A stretch of DNA of 16,482 nucleotides from Pseudomonadota bacterium (lineage in GTDB: Bacteria > Pseudomonadota > Gammaproteobacteria > Steroidobacterales > Steroidobacteraceae): positions 1-16,482 of the forward strand of contig JAJZLX010000467.1 of the NCBI GenBank assembly GCA_021850555.1. Reading direction: 5' to 3'. A model generated the notes under the pieces. It was not told the origin of the DNA and did no database searches. It was given only the letters and a program-made list of their open reading frames with translations. The translations under genes and the position numbers were made by a program. Positions 1 to 7,763 of the stretch are shown here, in pieces. Numbering within the stretch: the first letter of the stretch is position 1; each line of letters starts with the position of its first letter.

Positions 1-163
1 GTGCAGACTGATTTTCGGGGTGCCCAGATGATACCAGTCTTTTGACCCCGCCGAGGCGTCCCATGCGCCATGGTGCTGCCTGCAGGCGACAACGACCGGC
101 ATTTCCAGTCACTGCGGCCCGGTATGCCCGGGACGCGATTTCGACCCCGCTGGCCCATGCTTG

Positions 164-169
164 TAGAAT
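164..169 (+). promoter_or_regulatory. Possible -10 element of ispG
   Basis: The hexamer TAGAAT lies 38 nt before the ispG start. No good -35 is visible at 16 to 18 bp. It would give a leader of about 32 nt containing a modest Shine-Dalgarno (GCAGG) 5 to 6 nt before the ATG. The rest of positions 1-207 holds no gene that I can support: the three forward frames entering from the left edge stop within the first 45 bases. Confidence 0.3.
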
Positions 170-207
170 CCCGGGCCAGGACGCTTCTTAATCACCAGCA
201 GGTTCCC

Positions 208-1455
208 ATGTCCCCCATCCAGCGCCGCCCCTCCGCCCAGGTTTCGATTGGACCGGTTCGCGTCGGCGGCACCGCGCCCATCGTCGTGCAATCGATGACG
301 AACACCGATACGGCCGACGCCGAAGGCACGGCGCAACAGATCAAGTCGCTTGCCCGCGCCGGCTCGGAGCTGGTCCGCGTGACGGTCAACACGGCCGAAG
401 CCGCCGAGGCCGTGGCGCGCATCCGCGACCGGCTGGATCAGATGGGCGTCTCCGTGCCCCTGATCGGCGATTTCCACTTCAACGGCCACAAGCTCCTGCG
501 CGAGCACCCGGGCTGCGCCGAGGCCTTGGCCAAGTACCGCATCAACCCGGGCAACGTCGGACGCGGCAGCAAGCGCGACCCACAGTTCGCCGAGATGATC
601 GAGACCGCCTGCCGCTACGGCAAACCGGTTCGCATCGGCGTCAACTGGGGCAGCCTCGATCAGGATCTGCTCACACGCCTGATGGACGAGAACTCTGCAA
701 GCGCCGAGCCGCTGAGCACTCAGCAGATCATGCGCAACGCGGTCGTGCTCTCGGCGCTCGAGAGCGCCCGGCGCGCGGAGGATCTGGGCCTTGCCCACGA
801 CAGGATCATTCTCTCGGCCAAGGTGAGCGGCGTGCAGGACCTGATCGCCATCTACCACGACCTCGCCGGCCGGTGCGACTACCCGCTGCACCTGGGCCTG
901 ACCGAGGCGGGCATGGGCTCGAAAGGCATCGTCGCCTCCACTGCCGGCATGGCGGTGCTCCTGCAGCAGGGGATCGGCGACACGATCCGCGTGTCGCTGA
1001 CGCCTCAACCCGGCGGCGATCGCACGCAGGAAGTCATCGTGGCGCAAGAGATCCTCCAGACGATGGGCCTGCGATCCTTCCTGCCGCTGGTGACGGCCTG
1101 CCCGGGCTGCGGGCGCACCACCAGCACGGTGTTCCAGGAGCTCGCGCAGCGCATTCAGACGCACATCCGGCACCGCATGCCGCAGTGGCGTCGGGAATTC
1201 GAGGGCGTGGAGGACATGACGGTGGCGGTCATGGGCTGTGTGGTCAACGGCCCGGGCGAGAGCAAGCACGCCAACATAGGGATCAGCCTGCCGGGCACGG
1301 GCGAGCGCCCGGTGGCGCCCGTCTACGAGGACGGGGAGAAGACGGTGACGCTCAAGGGCGATCACATCGCGGAAGAGTTCCAGGAGCTGCTCGAGCAGTA
1401 CGTGGCGCGGAAGTTCAGCAGGAAGGACGCCACATCACAGAGCGCTGTCGCATGA
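208..1455 (+). CDS. ispG: 4-hydroxy-3-methylbut-2-en-1-yl diphosphate synthase IspG (GcpE), flavodoxin/ferredoxin-dependent
   Basis: IspG is the cytoplasmic [4Fe-4S] enzyme of the MEP isoprenoid pathway; it converts methylerythritol 2,4-cyclodiphosphate to HMBPP. The protein has 415 aa. The N-terminal TIM-barrel half carries [10 protein letters not shown] near residue 30. The C-terminal cluster domain has the three expected cysteines, C298 and C301 in CPGCGRT and C344 in [10 protein letters not shown], and E351 as the likely fourth ligand. The open frame extends 46 codons upstream, but the ATG at 208 fits the family N-terminus ([15 protein letters not shown]) and has a nearby GCAGG. At 415 aa it is longer than the E. 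coli enzyme (372 aa), like xanthomonad forms. The usual neighbours rodZ and hisS are not in the window. Its product ultimately supplies the polyprenyl tail of ubiquinone, whose hydroxylases are encoded nearby. Confidence 0.97.
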   Translation: MSPIQRRPSAQVSIGPVRVGGTAPIVVQSMTNTDTADAEGTAQQIKSLARAGSELVRVTVNTAEAAEAVARIRDRLDQMGVSVPLIGDFHFNGHKLLREHPGCAEALAKYRINPGNVGRGSKRDPQFAEMIETACRYGKPVRIGVNWGSLDQDLLTRLMDENSASAEPLSTQQIMRNAVVLSALESARRAEDLGLAHDRIILSAKVSGVQDLIAIYHDLAGRCDYPLHLGLTEAGMGSKGIVASTAGMAVLLQQGIGDTIRVSLTPQPGGDRTQEVIVAQEILQTMGLRSFLPLVTACPGCGRTTSTVFQELAQRIQTHIRHRMPQWRREFEGVEDMTVAVMGCVVNGPGESKHANIGISLPGTGERPVAPVYEDGEKTVTLKGDHIAEEFQELLEQYVARKFSRKDATSQSAVA

Positions 1456-1477
1456 AGGCGCATCGCAGGATGAGCCC

Positions 1478-1498
1478 GTCCGGCGCAGCGCGCCGGAC
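1478..1498. terminator. Perfect 9-bp hairpin after ispG, possible terminator
   Basis: GTCCGGCGC and GCGCCGGAC pair perfectly around a 3-nt AGC loop, 23 nt after the ispG stop. There is no clear T-run after it (CCTGTCTC follows), so it may be a pause or RNA-stability hairpin rather than a rho-independent terminator. Confidence 0.35.
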
Positions 1499-1572
1499 CC
1501 TGTCTCGAAGTCGAAGCGCCCGGCCGGGACCATGTTTGCACTGCGCCTTGCCGGCAGTTGCAAGGAGCACTC

Positions 1573-1911
1573 ATGAGCGGGCTGACTGAAAAGAAGTGCA
1601 GGCCCTGCGAAGGAGGCGTGCCGCCGCTCACTCGCGAGCAGGCCGAGTCATTCGCGAGGCAGCTCTCGCCCGACTGGGCGCTCTCGAAGGAGGGGCCGTA
1701 CCTCAGGCGCGAATTCCGCTTCAAGGACTTCTATCGCACCATGAGCTTCGTCAACGCCGTGGCTCATATCGCGAACATCGAGGACCATCATCCGGATCTC
1801 GAGGTCGGCTACAACTACTGCCGCGTCCAGTACACCACGCACGCGATCAAGGGACTCTCCGAGAACGACTTCATCTGCGCGGCGAAGATCGATCTGATTC
1901 CGCTGCGCTGA
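1573..1911 (+). CDS. phhB: Pterin-4a-carbinolamine dehydratase (PhhB/DCoH family)
   Basis: The enzyme dehydrates 4a-hydroxytetrahydrobiopterin to recycle the pterin cofactor of aromatic amino-acid hydroxylases. The protein has 112 aa. The catalytic histidines are visible as H72-H73-P74 (in EDHHPD) and H90, with the same spacing as His61/62/79 of mammalian DCoH. DW at 34-35 and the FRF strand near 48-50 also fit. The start is the ATG with AAGGAG at 1562-1567, 5 nt upstream; an in-frame TTG at 1558 lies before this Shine-Dalgarno and is rejected. No phenylalanine hydroxylase is adjacent, so the partner is elsewhere or the protein serves another pterin. Its last 41 bp overlap the 3' end of ubiI on the other strand. 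Confidence 0.93.
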   Translation: MSGLTEKKCRPCEGGVPPLTREQAESFARQLSPDWALSKEGPYLRREFRFKDFYRTMSFVNAVAHIANIEDHHPDLEVGYNYCRVQYTTHAIKGLSENDFICAAKIDLIPLR

Positions 1912-3163
1912 GGGCGGCCGCAACCCGCGCCGCAGCGGGCAGCTCGCCTGCGAGGCCGAGCGCACGAGTGATGAAGAAGCGCTTCACCTCCTCGCTGCGG
2001 TTCACCCAGGACAGTCCGCGCTGCGCCAGCTTCGAGAGCGGACCTGCGCCATGGGCGAGAAAGCGGTTGAAGGCGTCGATGGCGAGCGCCATCGGGGCGA
2101 TCTCGCTCTTGCGCCAGCGCTCGTAGCGGCGCAGCGGGCCCGGGGCGCCCGGATCCTCGCCCACCCGATGGGCATCGCACAGACACTCCTCCAGCGCCGC
2201 CGCATCCAACAGGCCCAGATTGACGCCCTGGCCGGCGAGAGGATGCACCACGTGAGCGGCATCGCCGATGAGCGCGCAGCGGCTGGCGGTGAAGCGCTCC
2301 GCGGACATTCTGCGCAGCGGCAGCGCCACGCGGTCCGTGCACAGCTCAACCGTGCCGAGCACACCGTCCGACGCTCTCAGCAGCTCCTCCTCGAACCTTT
2401 CCCGCGGCATCGCGAGCAGCATCGCCGCGACCTGCTCGTCCGCCGACCAGACGATCGAGCTCGAGCCGTCGGCAAGCGGCAGAAAGGCGAGTGTTCCGGT
2501 GCGCAGAAAGCGCTGCCAGGCCGTACTCTCGTGCGCAAGCGTGGTGTGCACGTTGGCGACGATTGCCGTCTGCCGATAGCTCGCGGCGTGCGCCACGAGC
2601 CCAGCGGACTCGCGCACCCTCGAGCGCGCTCCGTCTGCCCCGACGATCAGCGCACACGTGAAGCTTCCCGCGCCCGTCTCGACTTCGACACAGTCACCTC
2701 CGATCCGCGAACGGGAAAATGCCGCCGGAATGACCGTGCCCCCCGCAGCTTCGAAGGCCGCAAGCGCCGCCCATTGCACCACGCGATTCTCGGCGATGTG
2801 GCCGAGGTTCGGCTCGCCGACGCAGGCCGCATCGAACGTCAACGCGCCGGGGCTGCGCGCCGGCAGGCCCTCGGGCCAGACGCTCATCCGCTCGTAGGGG
2901 GAAAGACGCTCCCGCGGAATGAGGTCCCAGGCACCGGCCGCGCTCAGAATGTGCTCGCTGGCGCGCGACAGCGCCGATACGCGCGCATCAAGCGGCAGGT
3001 CCGCCGCGACCGGCGGCGGCCGGCCGGGCTCGAGCACCGCGATCTTCAGAGCGTGACGAGCGTTGCCGAGCGAGCGTTGCAGCAGCGCCGCGGCACACGC
3101 GCCCACAGGGCCGCCGCCCACGATCAGTACGTCCCAACGATCCGTTGCTCCCGATTCACTCAT
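1871..3163 (-). CDS. ubiI: FAD-dependent ubiquinone-biosynthesis hydroxylase, UbiI/VisC-like
   Basis: This is a class A flavoprotein monooxygenase of the UbiH/UbiF/COQ6 family, probably the C5 hydroxylase of ubiquinone synthesis. The protein has 430 aa. It shows the Rossmann GGGPVG at 16-21, the FAD/NAD(P)H motif GADGARSR at 175-182, and GDAAHVVHPLAGQGVN from 300 to 315. The last motif is of the UbiI/UbiF type, in contrast to GNAAQ in the neighbouring UbiH. Position after pepP-ubiH matches E. coli visC/ubiI. Presence of coq7 at 14692 makes a UbiF role (C6) less necessary, which favours UbiI. The start ATG shares ATGA with the stop of ubiH (3160-3163), which suggests translational coupling. 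The C-terminus (about 25 Ala/Arg-rich residues) runs antisense into phhB. Exact regiospecificity cannot be read from sequence. Confidence 0.88.
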   Translation of the reverse strand: MSESGATDRWDVLIVGGGPVGACAAALLQRSLGNARHALKIAVLEPGRPPPVAADLPLDARVSALSRASEHILSAAGAWDLIPRERLSPYERMSVWPEGLPARSPGALTFDAACVGEPNLGHIAENRVVQWAALAAFEAAGGTVIPAAFSRSRIGGDCVEVETGAGSFTCALIVGADGARSRVRESAGLVAHAASYRQTAIVANVHTTLAHESTAWQRFLRTGTLAFLPLADGSSSIVWSADEQVAAMLLAMPRERFEEELLRASDGVLGTVELCTDRVALPLRRMSAERFTASRCALIGDAAHVVHPLAGQGVNLGLLDAAALEECLCDAHRVGEDPGAPGPLRRYERWRKSEIAPMALAIDAFNRFLAHGAGPLSKLAQRGLSWVNRSEEVKRFFITRALGLAGELPAAARVAAALSAAESDRSSPRR

Positions 3164-4410
3164 ATGAGCGGCAATCCTCGTGCCAGTCGCGGCGCCACCC
3201 CCCCGAACCCGAGGCTGACCCGGGCGAGCGCCCGTTTGGCCGGCGGCGACAAATCGAACATCACCAGTCCCAGATCCCGCAGCAGGCTCACACCGGGGAT
3301 GCGGCTGGCGAACAGCCGCACCAGAGAATCGGTGAATCGCACCACGCCGCTGCGGTCGGCGGCGCGAGCCTCGCTGAAGCGTTGCAGCAGGCCCGGCGCG
3401 CCCACATCCCCCGTGGCGCCGGCGATGACCTCGGCCAACAAGGCCGCATCGCGCAGTCCCAGGTTGAACCCCTGGCCGGCGATCGGGTGCAGCGCCTGAG
3501 CGGCGTTGCCGATGAGCACGGTACGGGTCGCCACTGTGGTCGATGCGCGCGTCAGCTTCAACGGATACGAAGCGCGACGGCCCACGCGCACGAACCTCCC
3601 CGCCCGCCAGCCGAACCGCTGCTGCAGCTCCCCGAGGTAGGCCTCCTCGCTGAGCGCCAGGAGCTCCGTGGCTCTGTGCGGCGCGATGGCCCAGACCGTT
3701 CCGTAGCCACCGCCGTGGAGCGGCAGCACAGCCACCGGTCCCGAGGGGGTGAATCGCTCATAGGCGGTGCCGTCGTGGGGCCGATCCGAAACGACGGGAG
3801 CGGCGATGGCCACCTGGTCGTAATCCTCGACTCCCGTCTCGATACCCGCGGCAGCTCGCACCTGCGAGTGCGCGCCATCCGCCGCCACCACCAGCTTCGA
3901 GACGAGCGGCTCGCGGCTGCCCGAATCGGTGACCACCGTGAAACCGACCCCGTCGGCGGTGATCTGCAGACCTTCGATCCGCGCCGGGGCCCTGAGCTCT
4001 ATCCCTCGGGCGCCAGAGAGCCCACGCCACAGCGCCGCTCCGATCACCCTGTTGGGAATGACATATCCGAAGGCATCGATCTGCAGCTCACTCGCAACCA
4101 GGCGCGCGCAGCCGAAACGCCCCGCATCCGAGACATGGATGGTGCGGATCTGCGCCGCCTCCGGCTCGAGCACATCCCATACGCCGAGCCCCTGGAAGAT
4201 GCGCCGGCTGGCGTTGCCGAGCGCCGTGGTGCGCTCATCGAAGCTCGGCTGAGCGGCGCAGTCCGGCGCCACGCTCTCCACGAGCAACACCCGCACGCCG
4301 GTGCCCGAAAGCCCAAGAGCGAGGCTCGCCCCGACCAACCCGCCGCCGATGACGGCGACGTCGAACTCCCTCGGCAAGTGATGCGCAGGGCGCTTGACTC
4401 GATCAGGCAC
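3160..4410 (-). CDS. ubiH: 2-octaprenyl-6-methoxyphenol hydroxylase UbiH
   Basis: UbiH is a FAD-dependent monooxygenase that adds the C1 hydroxyl in ubiquinone biosynthesis. The protein has 416 aa. It carries GGGLVG at 22-27, VAADGAHSQVR at 175-185 and GNAAQALHPIAGQGFNLGLRD at 301-321. The GNAAQ..HPIAGQGFNLG form is characteristic of UbiH rather than UbiI/UbiF. The start is a GTG at 4408-4410 that overlaps the last 8 bp of pepP. No strong Shine-Dalgarno is present, so initiation probably depends on coupling to pepP. No later ATG fits, because the FAD-binding strand begins at residue 16. Third gene of the ygfB-pepP-ubiH-ubiI chain, the same order as in E. coli. Confidence 0.95.
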   Translation of the reverse strand: MPDRVKRPAHHLPREFDVAVIGGGLVGASLALGLSGTGVRVLLVESVAPDCAAQPSFDERTTALGNASRRIFQGLGVWDVLEPEAAQIRTIHVSDAGRFGCARLVASELQIDAFGYVIPNRVIGAALWRGLSGARGIELRAPARIEGLQITADGVGFTVVTDSGSREPLVSKLVVAADGAHSQVRAAAGIETGVEDYDQVAIAAPVVSDRPHDGTAYERFTPSGPVAVLPLHGGGYGTVWAIAPHRATELLALSEEAYLGELQQRFGWRAGRFVRVGRRASYPLKLTRASTTVATRTVLIGNAAQALHPIAGQGFNLGLRDAALLAEVIAGATGDVGAPGLLQRFSEARAADRSGVVRFTDSLVRLFASRIPGVSLLRDLGLVMFDLSPPAKRALARVSLGFGGVAPRLARGLPLI

Positions 4411-5728
4411 GGCTTGCGCTCATCAGCGCCTCGATCTCATCCGGATCCTTTGGCGCCCCTTCGGTCAGCACCTCGGCGCCCGTCCTGGTCACCACGACAT
4501 CGTCCTCGATACGCACGCCGATCCCTTGGAAGCGCTTGGGCACGCCGCGCGCACCGACCGGAATGTAAATGCCCGGCTCCACGGTGAGCACCATGCCCGG
4601 TTCGAGCACCCGCCACTCATCGCCGATCTTGTAGTCGCCGACATCGTGCACGTCCATACCGAGCCAATGACCCGTACGGTGCATGAAGTAGCGACGGTAG
4701 GCGCCATCACGCTCGAGCTTCGCGGGGCGGCCCTTGAGCAGACCGAGCCTGACCAGCCCGTGGGTGATCACGCGGACGGCGGCCTCATGCGGCTCATTCC
4801 AATGGTTCCCAGGGCGCACCTTCGCGATCGCCGCAAGGTTGGCCTCGAGCACGACCTCGTACACGGCCCGCTGCTCCGGCGTGAAGCGGCCGCCGACCGG
4901 GAAGGTGCGGGTGATGTCCGATGCGTAGCATTGGTATTCGCAGCCCGCATCGATCAGCAGCACATCGCCCTCGCGCAGGCGCTGATCGTTCTCGTGGTAG
5001 TGCAGGATGCAGCTGTTGGCCCCACCGCCGACGATGGGATGGTAGGAAGTGTCGGTATTGTGCAGGCGAAATTCGTGGACGAGCTCCGCCATGACCTCGT
5101 ATTCCATTCGGCCCGGCCGGCAGAAGCGCATGGCCCGCACGTGCGCCCGCGCGGCGATGCGCGCCGATTCGCGCATCAGCCCGATTTCCGCACGGGACTT
5201 ATGGAGCCTCAGCTCGTGCAGCACGTGATCGAGCGCCACGATCTCCTGGGGCGGGTGCCGGCCGTTTCTCGCCTGGGTGCGCAGGCCATTCACCCACCCG
5301 ACCACCCGCTGGTCGAACTCGGGATAGAAGCCCATGGCATAGAAGACCTTGGCGCGGTTTTCCATCAGCCCGGGGAGAATCTCATCCATGTCGGTGATCG
5401 GGAAGGCATCGTTCGCGCCATGGATGCGCCGCGCACCCGCGGGACCCGCGCGCCGCCCGTCCCACGTCTCGCGCGCCGGATCGCGATCGCGGACGAAGAG
5501 GATGTACTCCGCCTGCTCACGGCCGGGGACCAGCACCGCGACCGACTCCGGCTCGCCGAACCCCGTGAGGTAGTGAAAATCACTATCCTGACGGTAGGCG
5601 TACTCGACATCGTTGTTGCGGTGCCGCACCGGCGCGGCGGGCACGATGGCTATGGCATCCCGGCCCATCAGGCGCATCAGCGCGCCTCGACGGCGGGAGA
5701 ACTCATCACCGGAACTGCTGGATTTCAA
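4403..5728 (-). CDS. pepP: Xaa-Pro aminopeptidase P (PepP)
   Basis: PepP is a cytosolic dimanganese aminopeptidase that releases an N-terminal residue preceding proline. The protein has 441 aa, against 440 in E. coli. The five metal ligands are visible: D260 (LLIDAG), D271 (ASDITRTF), H354 (HRTGHWLG), E384 (TVEPGIYIP) and E408 (VRIEDD). The N-terminal creatinase-like domain occupies about 1-170 and the pita-bread domain about 175-430. The start is a TTG at 5726-5728 that overlaps the TGA of ygfB (TTGA, 5725-5728), with AGGAG about 10 nt upstream. The first ATG (residue 18) would remove the EFSRRR helix conserved in PepP, so TTG is preferred. Second gene of the operon. Confidence 0.96.
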   Translation of the reverse strand: MKSSSSGDEFSRRRGALMRLMGRDAIAIVPAAPVRHRNNDVEYAYRQDSDFHYLTGFGEPESVAVLVPGREQAEYILFVRDRDPARETWDGRRAGPAGARRIHGANDAFPITDMDEILPGLMENRAKVFYAMGFYPEFDQRVVGWVNGLRTQARNGRHPPQEIVALDHVLHELRLHKSRAEIGLMRESARIAARAHVRAMRFCRPGRMEYEVMAELVHEFRLHNTDTSYHPIVGGGANSCILHYHENDQRLREGDVLLIDAGCEYQCYASDITRTFPVGGRFTPEQRAVYEVVLEANLAAIAKVRPGNHWNEPHEAAVRVITHGLVRLGLLKGRPAKLERDGAYRRYFMHRTGHWLGMDVHDVGDYKIGDEWRVLEPGMVLTVEPGIYIPVGARGVPKRFQGIGVRIEDDVVVTRTGAEVLTEGAPKDPDEIEALMSASRA

Positions 5729-6291
5729 TGGAAGGATACTCCTGCGGAGGGCGCGGTGGACTGCCGCAGGGGCGCCAACTCCTCGAACACCACCTGCACA
5801 CCCACGCGCACGAATTCCACGAGCTCCGCGTAGGCGGATTCATTCGCCTCCTCGCCCTGCTCGGGATCGACGGCGGCGCGGCTGATCGCCATGATGTCGG
5901 TGACGACCGCCCCGACCTCTCCCGGCAGGTCGACGACATCCTGTGTCGCACCCGTGCCGGAGCCGAGGCCGTAGAGAAACCCCTGACACCACGTGGCCAG
6001 CGCCCCGGTACGCTCATCGAGCGACCGGACATCCTCGGGAAGCAACGGCTGGAACGCCATGTCCGGCGCCGAAAGCGCGCCCGCGGTCGACTCGTACAGC
6101 GCCTCGAGCGCAGTCATCGCGAGCGGCTGCCCCTGACCATCGGGCAGAATGTCGAGCAGCCAGTCCTCGAAACGGTAGCCTGCCGCCGCGCACAGACACC
6201 CGGCTAGCGTCCCATGGGCTTCGGCGGCGTCGATCAACGAGCGCTCACCGGCCAGAACGCGCTGAATCTCCGCGTAGTTCGCCTGGATCAT
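5725..6291 (-). CDS. ygfB: UPF0149 (YecA/YgfB) family protein
   Basis: A 188-aa acidic helical protein of the UPF0149/YgfB family. It is identified by the N-terminal AEAHGTLAGCLCAA stretch (about 23-36), by the acidic middle and C-terminal parts, and by its conserved position upstream of pepP and divergent from zapA in gammaproteobacteria. Biochemical function is not established for most members. There is no signal peptide or membrane segment. It is the first gene of a four-gene minus-strand operon in which every junction overlaps. A -10-like CATAAT lies only 8 nt before the ATG, so the mRNA may be nearly leaderless. The preceding GGGGCGGC is a poor Shine-Dalgarno. Confidence 0.9.
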   Translation of the reverse strand: MIQANYAEIQRVLAGERSLIDAAEAHGTLAGCLCAAAGYRFEDWLLDILPDGQGQPLAMTALEALYESTAGALSAPDMAFQPLLPEDVRSLDERTGALATWCQGFLYGLGSGTGATQDVVDLPGEVGAVVTDIMAISRAAVDPEQGEEANESAYAELVEFVRVGVQVVFEELAPLRQSTAPSAGVSFH

Positions 6292-6299
6292 GCCGCCCC

Positions 6300-6305
6300 A
6301 TTATG
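6300..6305 (-). promoter_or_regulatory. -10-like element of the ygfB-pepP-ubiH-ubiI operon
   Basis: On the minus strand CATAAT (5 of 6 to consensus) ends 8 nt before the ygfB ATG. No convincing -35 is visible. If used, transcription would begin within 2 to 3 nt of the start codon. Confidence 0.45.
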
Positions 6306-6321
6306 CCCCAACCGACTGCGA

Positions 6322-6351
6322 TTGACCCCACGGAGAGCGCGGCACTATAGT
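6322..6351 (+). promoter_or_regulatory. Sigma70 promoter of the TIGR02449-zapA transcript
   Basis: TTGACC (6322-6327), an 18-bp spacer and TATAGT (6346-6351) form a near-consensus promoter. The ATG at 6361 follows the -10 by 9 nt, so the predicted +1 is at about 6358 and the 5' UTR about 3 nt. It diverges from the ygfB promoter within the same 69-bp gap. Confidence 0.7.
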
Positions 6352-6360
6352 CCCACCCGC

Positions 6361-6591
6361 ATGAGCGACACGGCAAAGTCACCACTCGATAGCGAGATCT
6401 CGCGCCTCACCCGGCGCATCGAGGAGCTGCTCGTCTCCATGGAACAGCTGCGAGAGGAAAACCGGGCGCTCAAGCAGCGCCACGAATCGCTCGCCAGCGA
6501 GCGGGCTTCGCTCCTGCAGAAGAACGAACAAGTGCGCGCCCGCGTGGAAGCGATGATCGGCCGGCTCAAGGCTTTGGAGCACGGCGCATGA
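6361..6591 (+). CDS. TIGR02449-type small coiled-coil protein next to ZapA
   Basis: A 76-aa protein that is almost entirely heptad-like coiled coil from about residue 10 to 72 (SRLTRRIEELL, then EQLREENRAL and so on), rich in Glu, Arg and Leu. It resembles the small proteobacterial family TIGR02449, which is typically encoded just before zapA. A role with the division ring is plausible from context and from similarity in kind to ZapB, but is not shown. The longer open frame upstream is rejected because the promoter lies inside it; ATG 6361 is chosen. The stop shares ATGA (6588-6591) with the zapA start, which implies coupled translation. No Shine-Dalgarno precedes it. Confidence 0.85.
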   Translation: MSDTAKSPLDSEISRLTRRIEELLVSMEQLREENRALKQRHESLASERASLLQKNEQVRARVEAMIGRLKALEHGA

Positions 6592-6902
6592 GCCAGGACC
6601 CGGCCCGTGTCAGCGTGCGCATCCTGGACAGGGATTACGTGGTCGCCTGCCCGCATGAGGAGCGTCCGGCGCTGCTCGATGCGGCGGAATACCTGAACAG
6701 CCGCATGCGGGAGGTACGCGACAGCGGCAAGGTCGTGGGCCTCGACCGCGTCGCCGTCATGGTCGCGCTCAATATGGCAAACGAGCTGCTGCAGCTGCGC
6801 GGCAGCGACACGCGCGCCGAGATCGCAGCCGGCGACAAGCTGCGCGCGCTGCGCGAGCGGATCGAGACCGCTCTCGGGCACAGCCAACCGCTCGAGCTGT
6901 GA
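6588..6902 (+). CDS. zapA: Cell division protein ZapA
   Basis: A 104-aa ZapA homologue, the FtsZ-ring-associated protein that crosslinks FtsZ protofilaments. The N-terminal globular part (about 6-55) contains VSVRILDRDYVVACP and the helix ERPALLDAAEYLNSRMREVR. The C-terminal helix (about 60-98) forms the coiled-coil dimer stalk, starting with DRVAVMVALNMANELLQL. The start overlaps the stop of the upstream coiled-coil gene by 4 bp. The downstream order zapA, 6S RNA, ygfA is the classic gammaproteobacterial arrangement. Confidence 0.95.
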   Translation: MSQDPARVSVRILDRDYVVACPHEERPALLDAAEYLNSRMREVRDSGKVVGLDRVAVMVALNMANELLQLRGSDTRAEIAAGDKLRALRERIETALGHSQPLEL

Positions 6903-6954
6903 CTCGGGCGCTCAGACTGCGGGCAAGACCCCTGCGCGCGTCTCACCATTGGTG

Positions 6955-6960
6955 TACAGT
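6955..6960 (+). promoter_or_regulatory. -10 element of 6S RNA
   Basis: TACAGT places +1 at about 6967, exactly where the closing stem of the predicted 6S RNA begins (GGCGTC). No consensus -35 is seen at 16 to 18 bp. Confidence 0.5.
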
Positions 6961-6966
6961 GATCCC

Positions 6967-7159
6967 GGCGTCGCCTGCGGTGTTCGACACGCGGGCCGGG
7001 TTACCTCGGACCCTAATTGAAACACCCACGGGACTTCTGGGCTTGTGGACAGCGCTGTGCAAGTCCGCCTCGAGCGGAAAGCCTTACCTGTCGCAGTCCG
7101 TCCCACTTGTTGCTCTGGTTCGAGAGCAACGGTTCGCACCGGCACAGGCGGGTGACGCC
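6967..7159 (+). ncRNA. ssrS: 6S RNA (ssrS)
   Basis: 6S RNA mimics an open promoter and binds sigma70 RNA polymerase in stationary phase. It is located between zapA and ygfA, the standard position. The 5' and 3' ends close: GGCGTC (6967-6972) pairs with GACGCC (7154-7159), and GCCTG (6973-6977) with CAGGC (7145-7149), then GGTG with CACC. Conserved gammaproteobacterial 6S segments are present: TGTTCG and GCGGGCC near the 5' end, AAGCCTTA at 7079-7086, and a 3' hairpin TTGCTCT/AGAGCAA. About 193 nt, close to the usual 180-190. The 3' strand of the closing stem overlaps the proposed GTG start of ygfA. End points are inferred from pairing. Confidence 0.88.
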
Positions 7160-7763
7160 TCCTGAATCCACCCTGGAGGACGCCCGCACATCGTTGCGGG
7201 CATCCATCCGCCGGCTCCGCCGGAGCGTCTCGCCCGCCGCGCGCGCGCGCGCGGCCCGCAGCGTCGCACGCATTGCCGATCACGAATTGCACCTGCGTCG
7301 CGGCTCTCGCGTAGCGCTCTACGCCTCCACGCCGGAAGAGCTCGATACCACCGAGGTGATCTGCCTGGCGCTGCGTCGCGGCTGCCGCGTGTACCTGCCG
7401 CGGATTCATGGTCATCGCCTCGCGCGCACCATGCATTTCGCGGAGAGCGGCGAGCGGCAGCGCTTCAATCGCTTCGGCATCCCCGAGCCTCACGGCGCAC
7501 AAGGCTTGAGCGCCCGATCCCTGGACATCGTGTTCGTGCCGCTGGTCGGTTTCGACCGGCATGGCGCTCGCCTCGGCATGGGAGGCGGCTATTACGACCG
7601 CGCGCTCGCATTTCGGCGCACGCGGACCGCGTGGCGAGTGCCATTGCTCGTCGGGCTCGGCTACGCGTTGCAAGAGGTGGAGCAAATCACCCCGGCCGCG
7701 CACGATGTACCGCTCGATCTGGTGATCACCGAGCGGGGCGTGATCCACTGCACGCACTCATGA
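7152..7763 (+). CDS. ygfA: 5-formyltetrahydrofolate cyclo-ligase (YgfA/Fau)
   Basis: The enzyme uses ATP to convert 5-formyl-THF to 5,10-methenyl-THF in the cytoplasm. With the GTG start at 7152 the protein has 203 aa. The family signature GMGGGYYDR is at 142-150, preceded by VFVPLVGFD, and the C-terminal HDVPLD is at 184-189. The N-terminal basic helix RTSLRASIRRLRRSVSP (12-28) matches the position of the family's substrate/ATP-binding start. The frame is open upstream through 6S RNA, but those residues are not protein-like, so GTG 7152 is preferred; a TTG at 7194 preceded by GGAGG at 7175-7179 is an alternative. Probably cotranscribed with or read through from 6S RNA. Confidence 0.93.
   Translation: MTPPESTLEDARTSLRASIRRLRRSVSPAARARAARSVARIADHELHLRRGSRVALYASTPEELDTTEVICLALRRGCRVYLPRIHGHRLARTMHFAESGERQRFNRFGIPEPHGAQGLSARSLDIVFVPLVGFDRHGARLGMGGGYYDRALAFRRTRTAWRVPLLVGLGYALQEVEQITPAAHDVPLDLVITERGVIHCTHS

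Noticed and set aside
1..45. Possible 3' end of an upstream gene (frame 1 stop at 43-45)
   Set aside because: Fourteen codons without a recognisable motif are not enough to call a partial gene.
70..207. 46-codon N-terminal extension of ispG
   Set aside because: It overlaps the candidate -10 and is not like any IspG N-terminus; ATG 208 fits the family.
2051..5833. Several 440-480 codon plus-strand frames opposite ubiI, ubiH and pepP
   Set aside because: They are antisense to genes with clear catalytic motifs, are Arg/Ala/His-rich, and match the third-position GC pattern of shadow frames.
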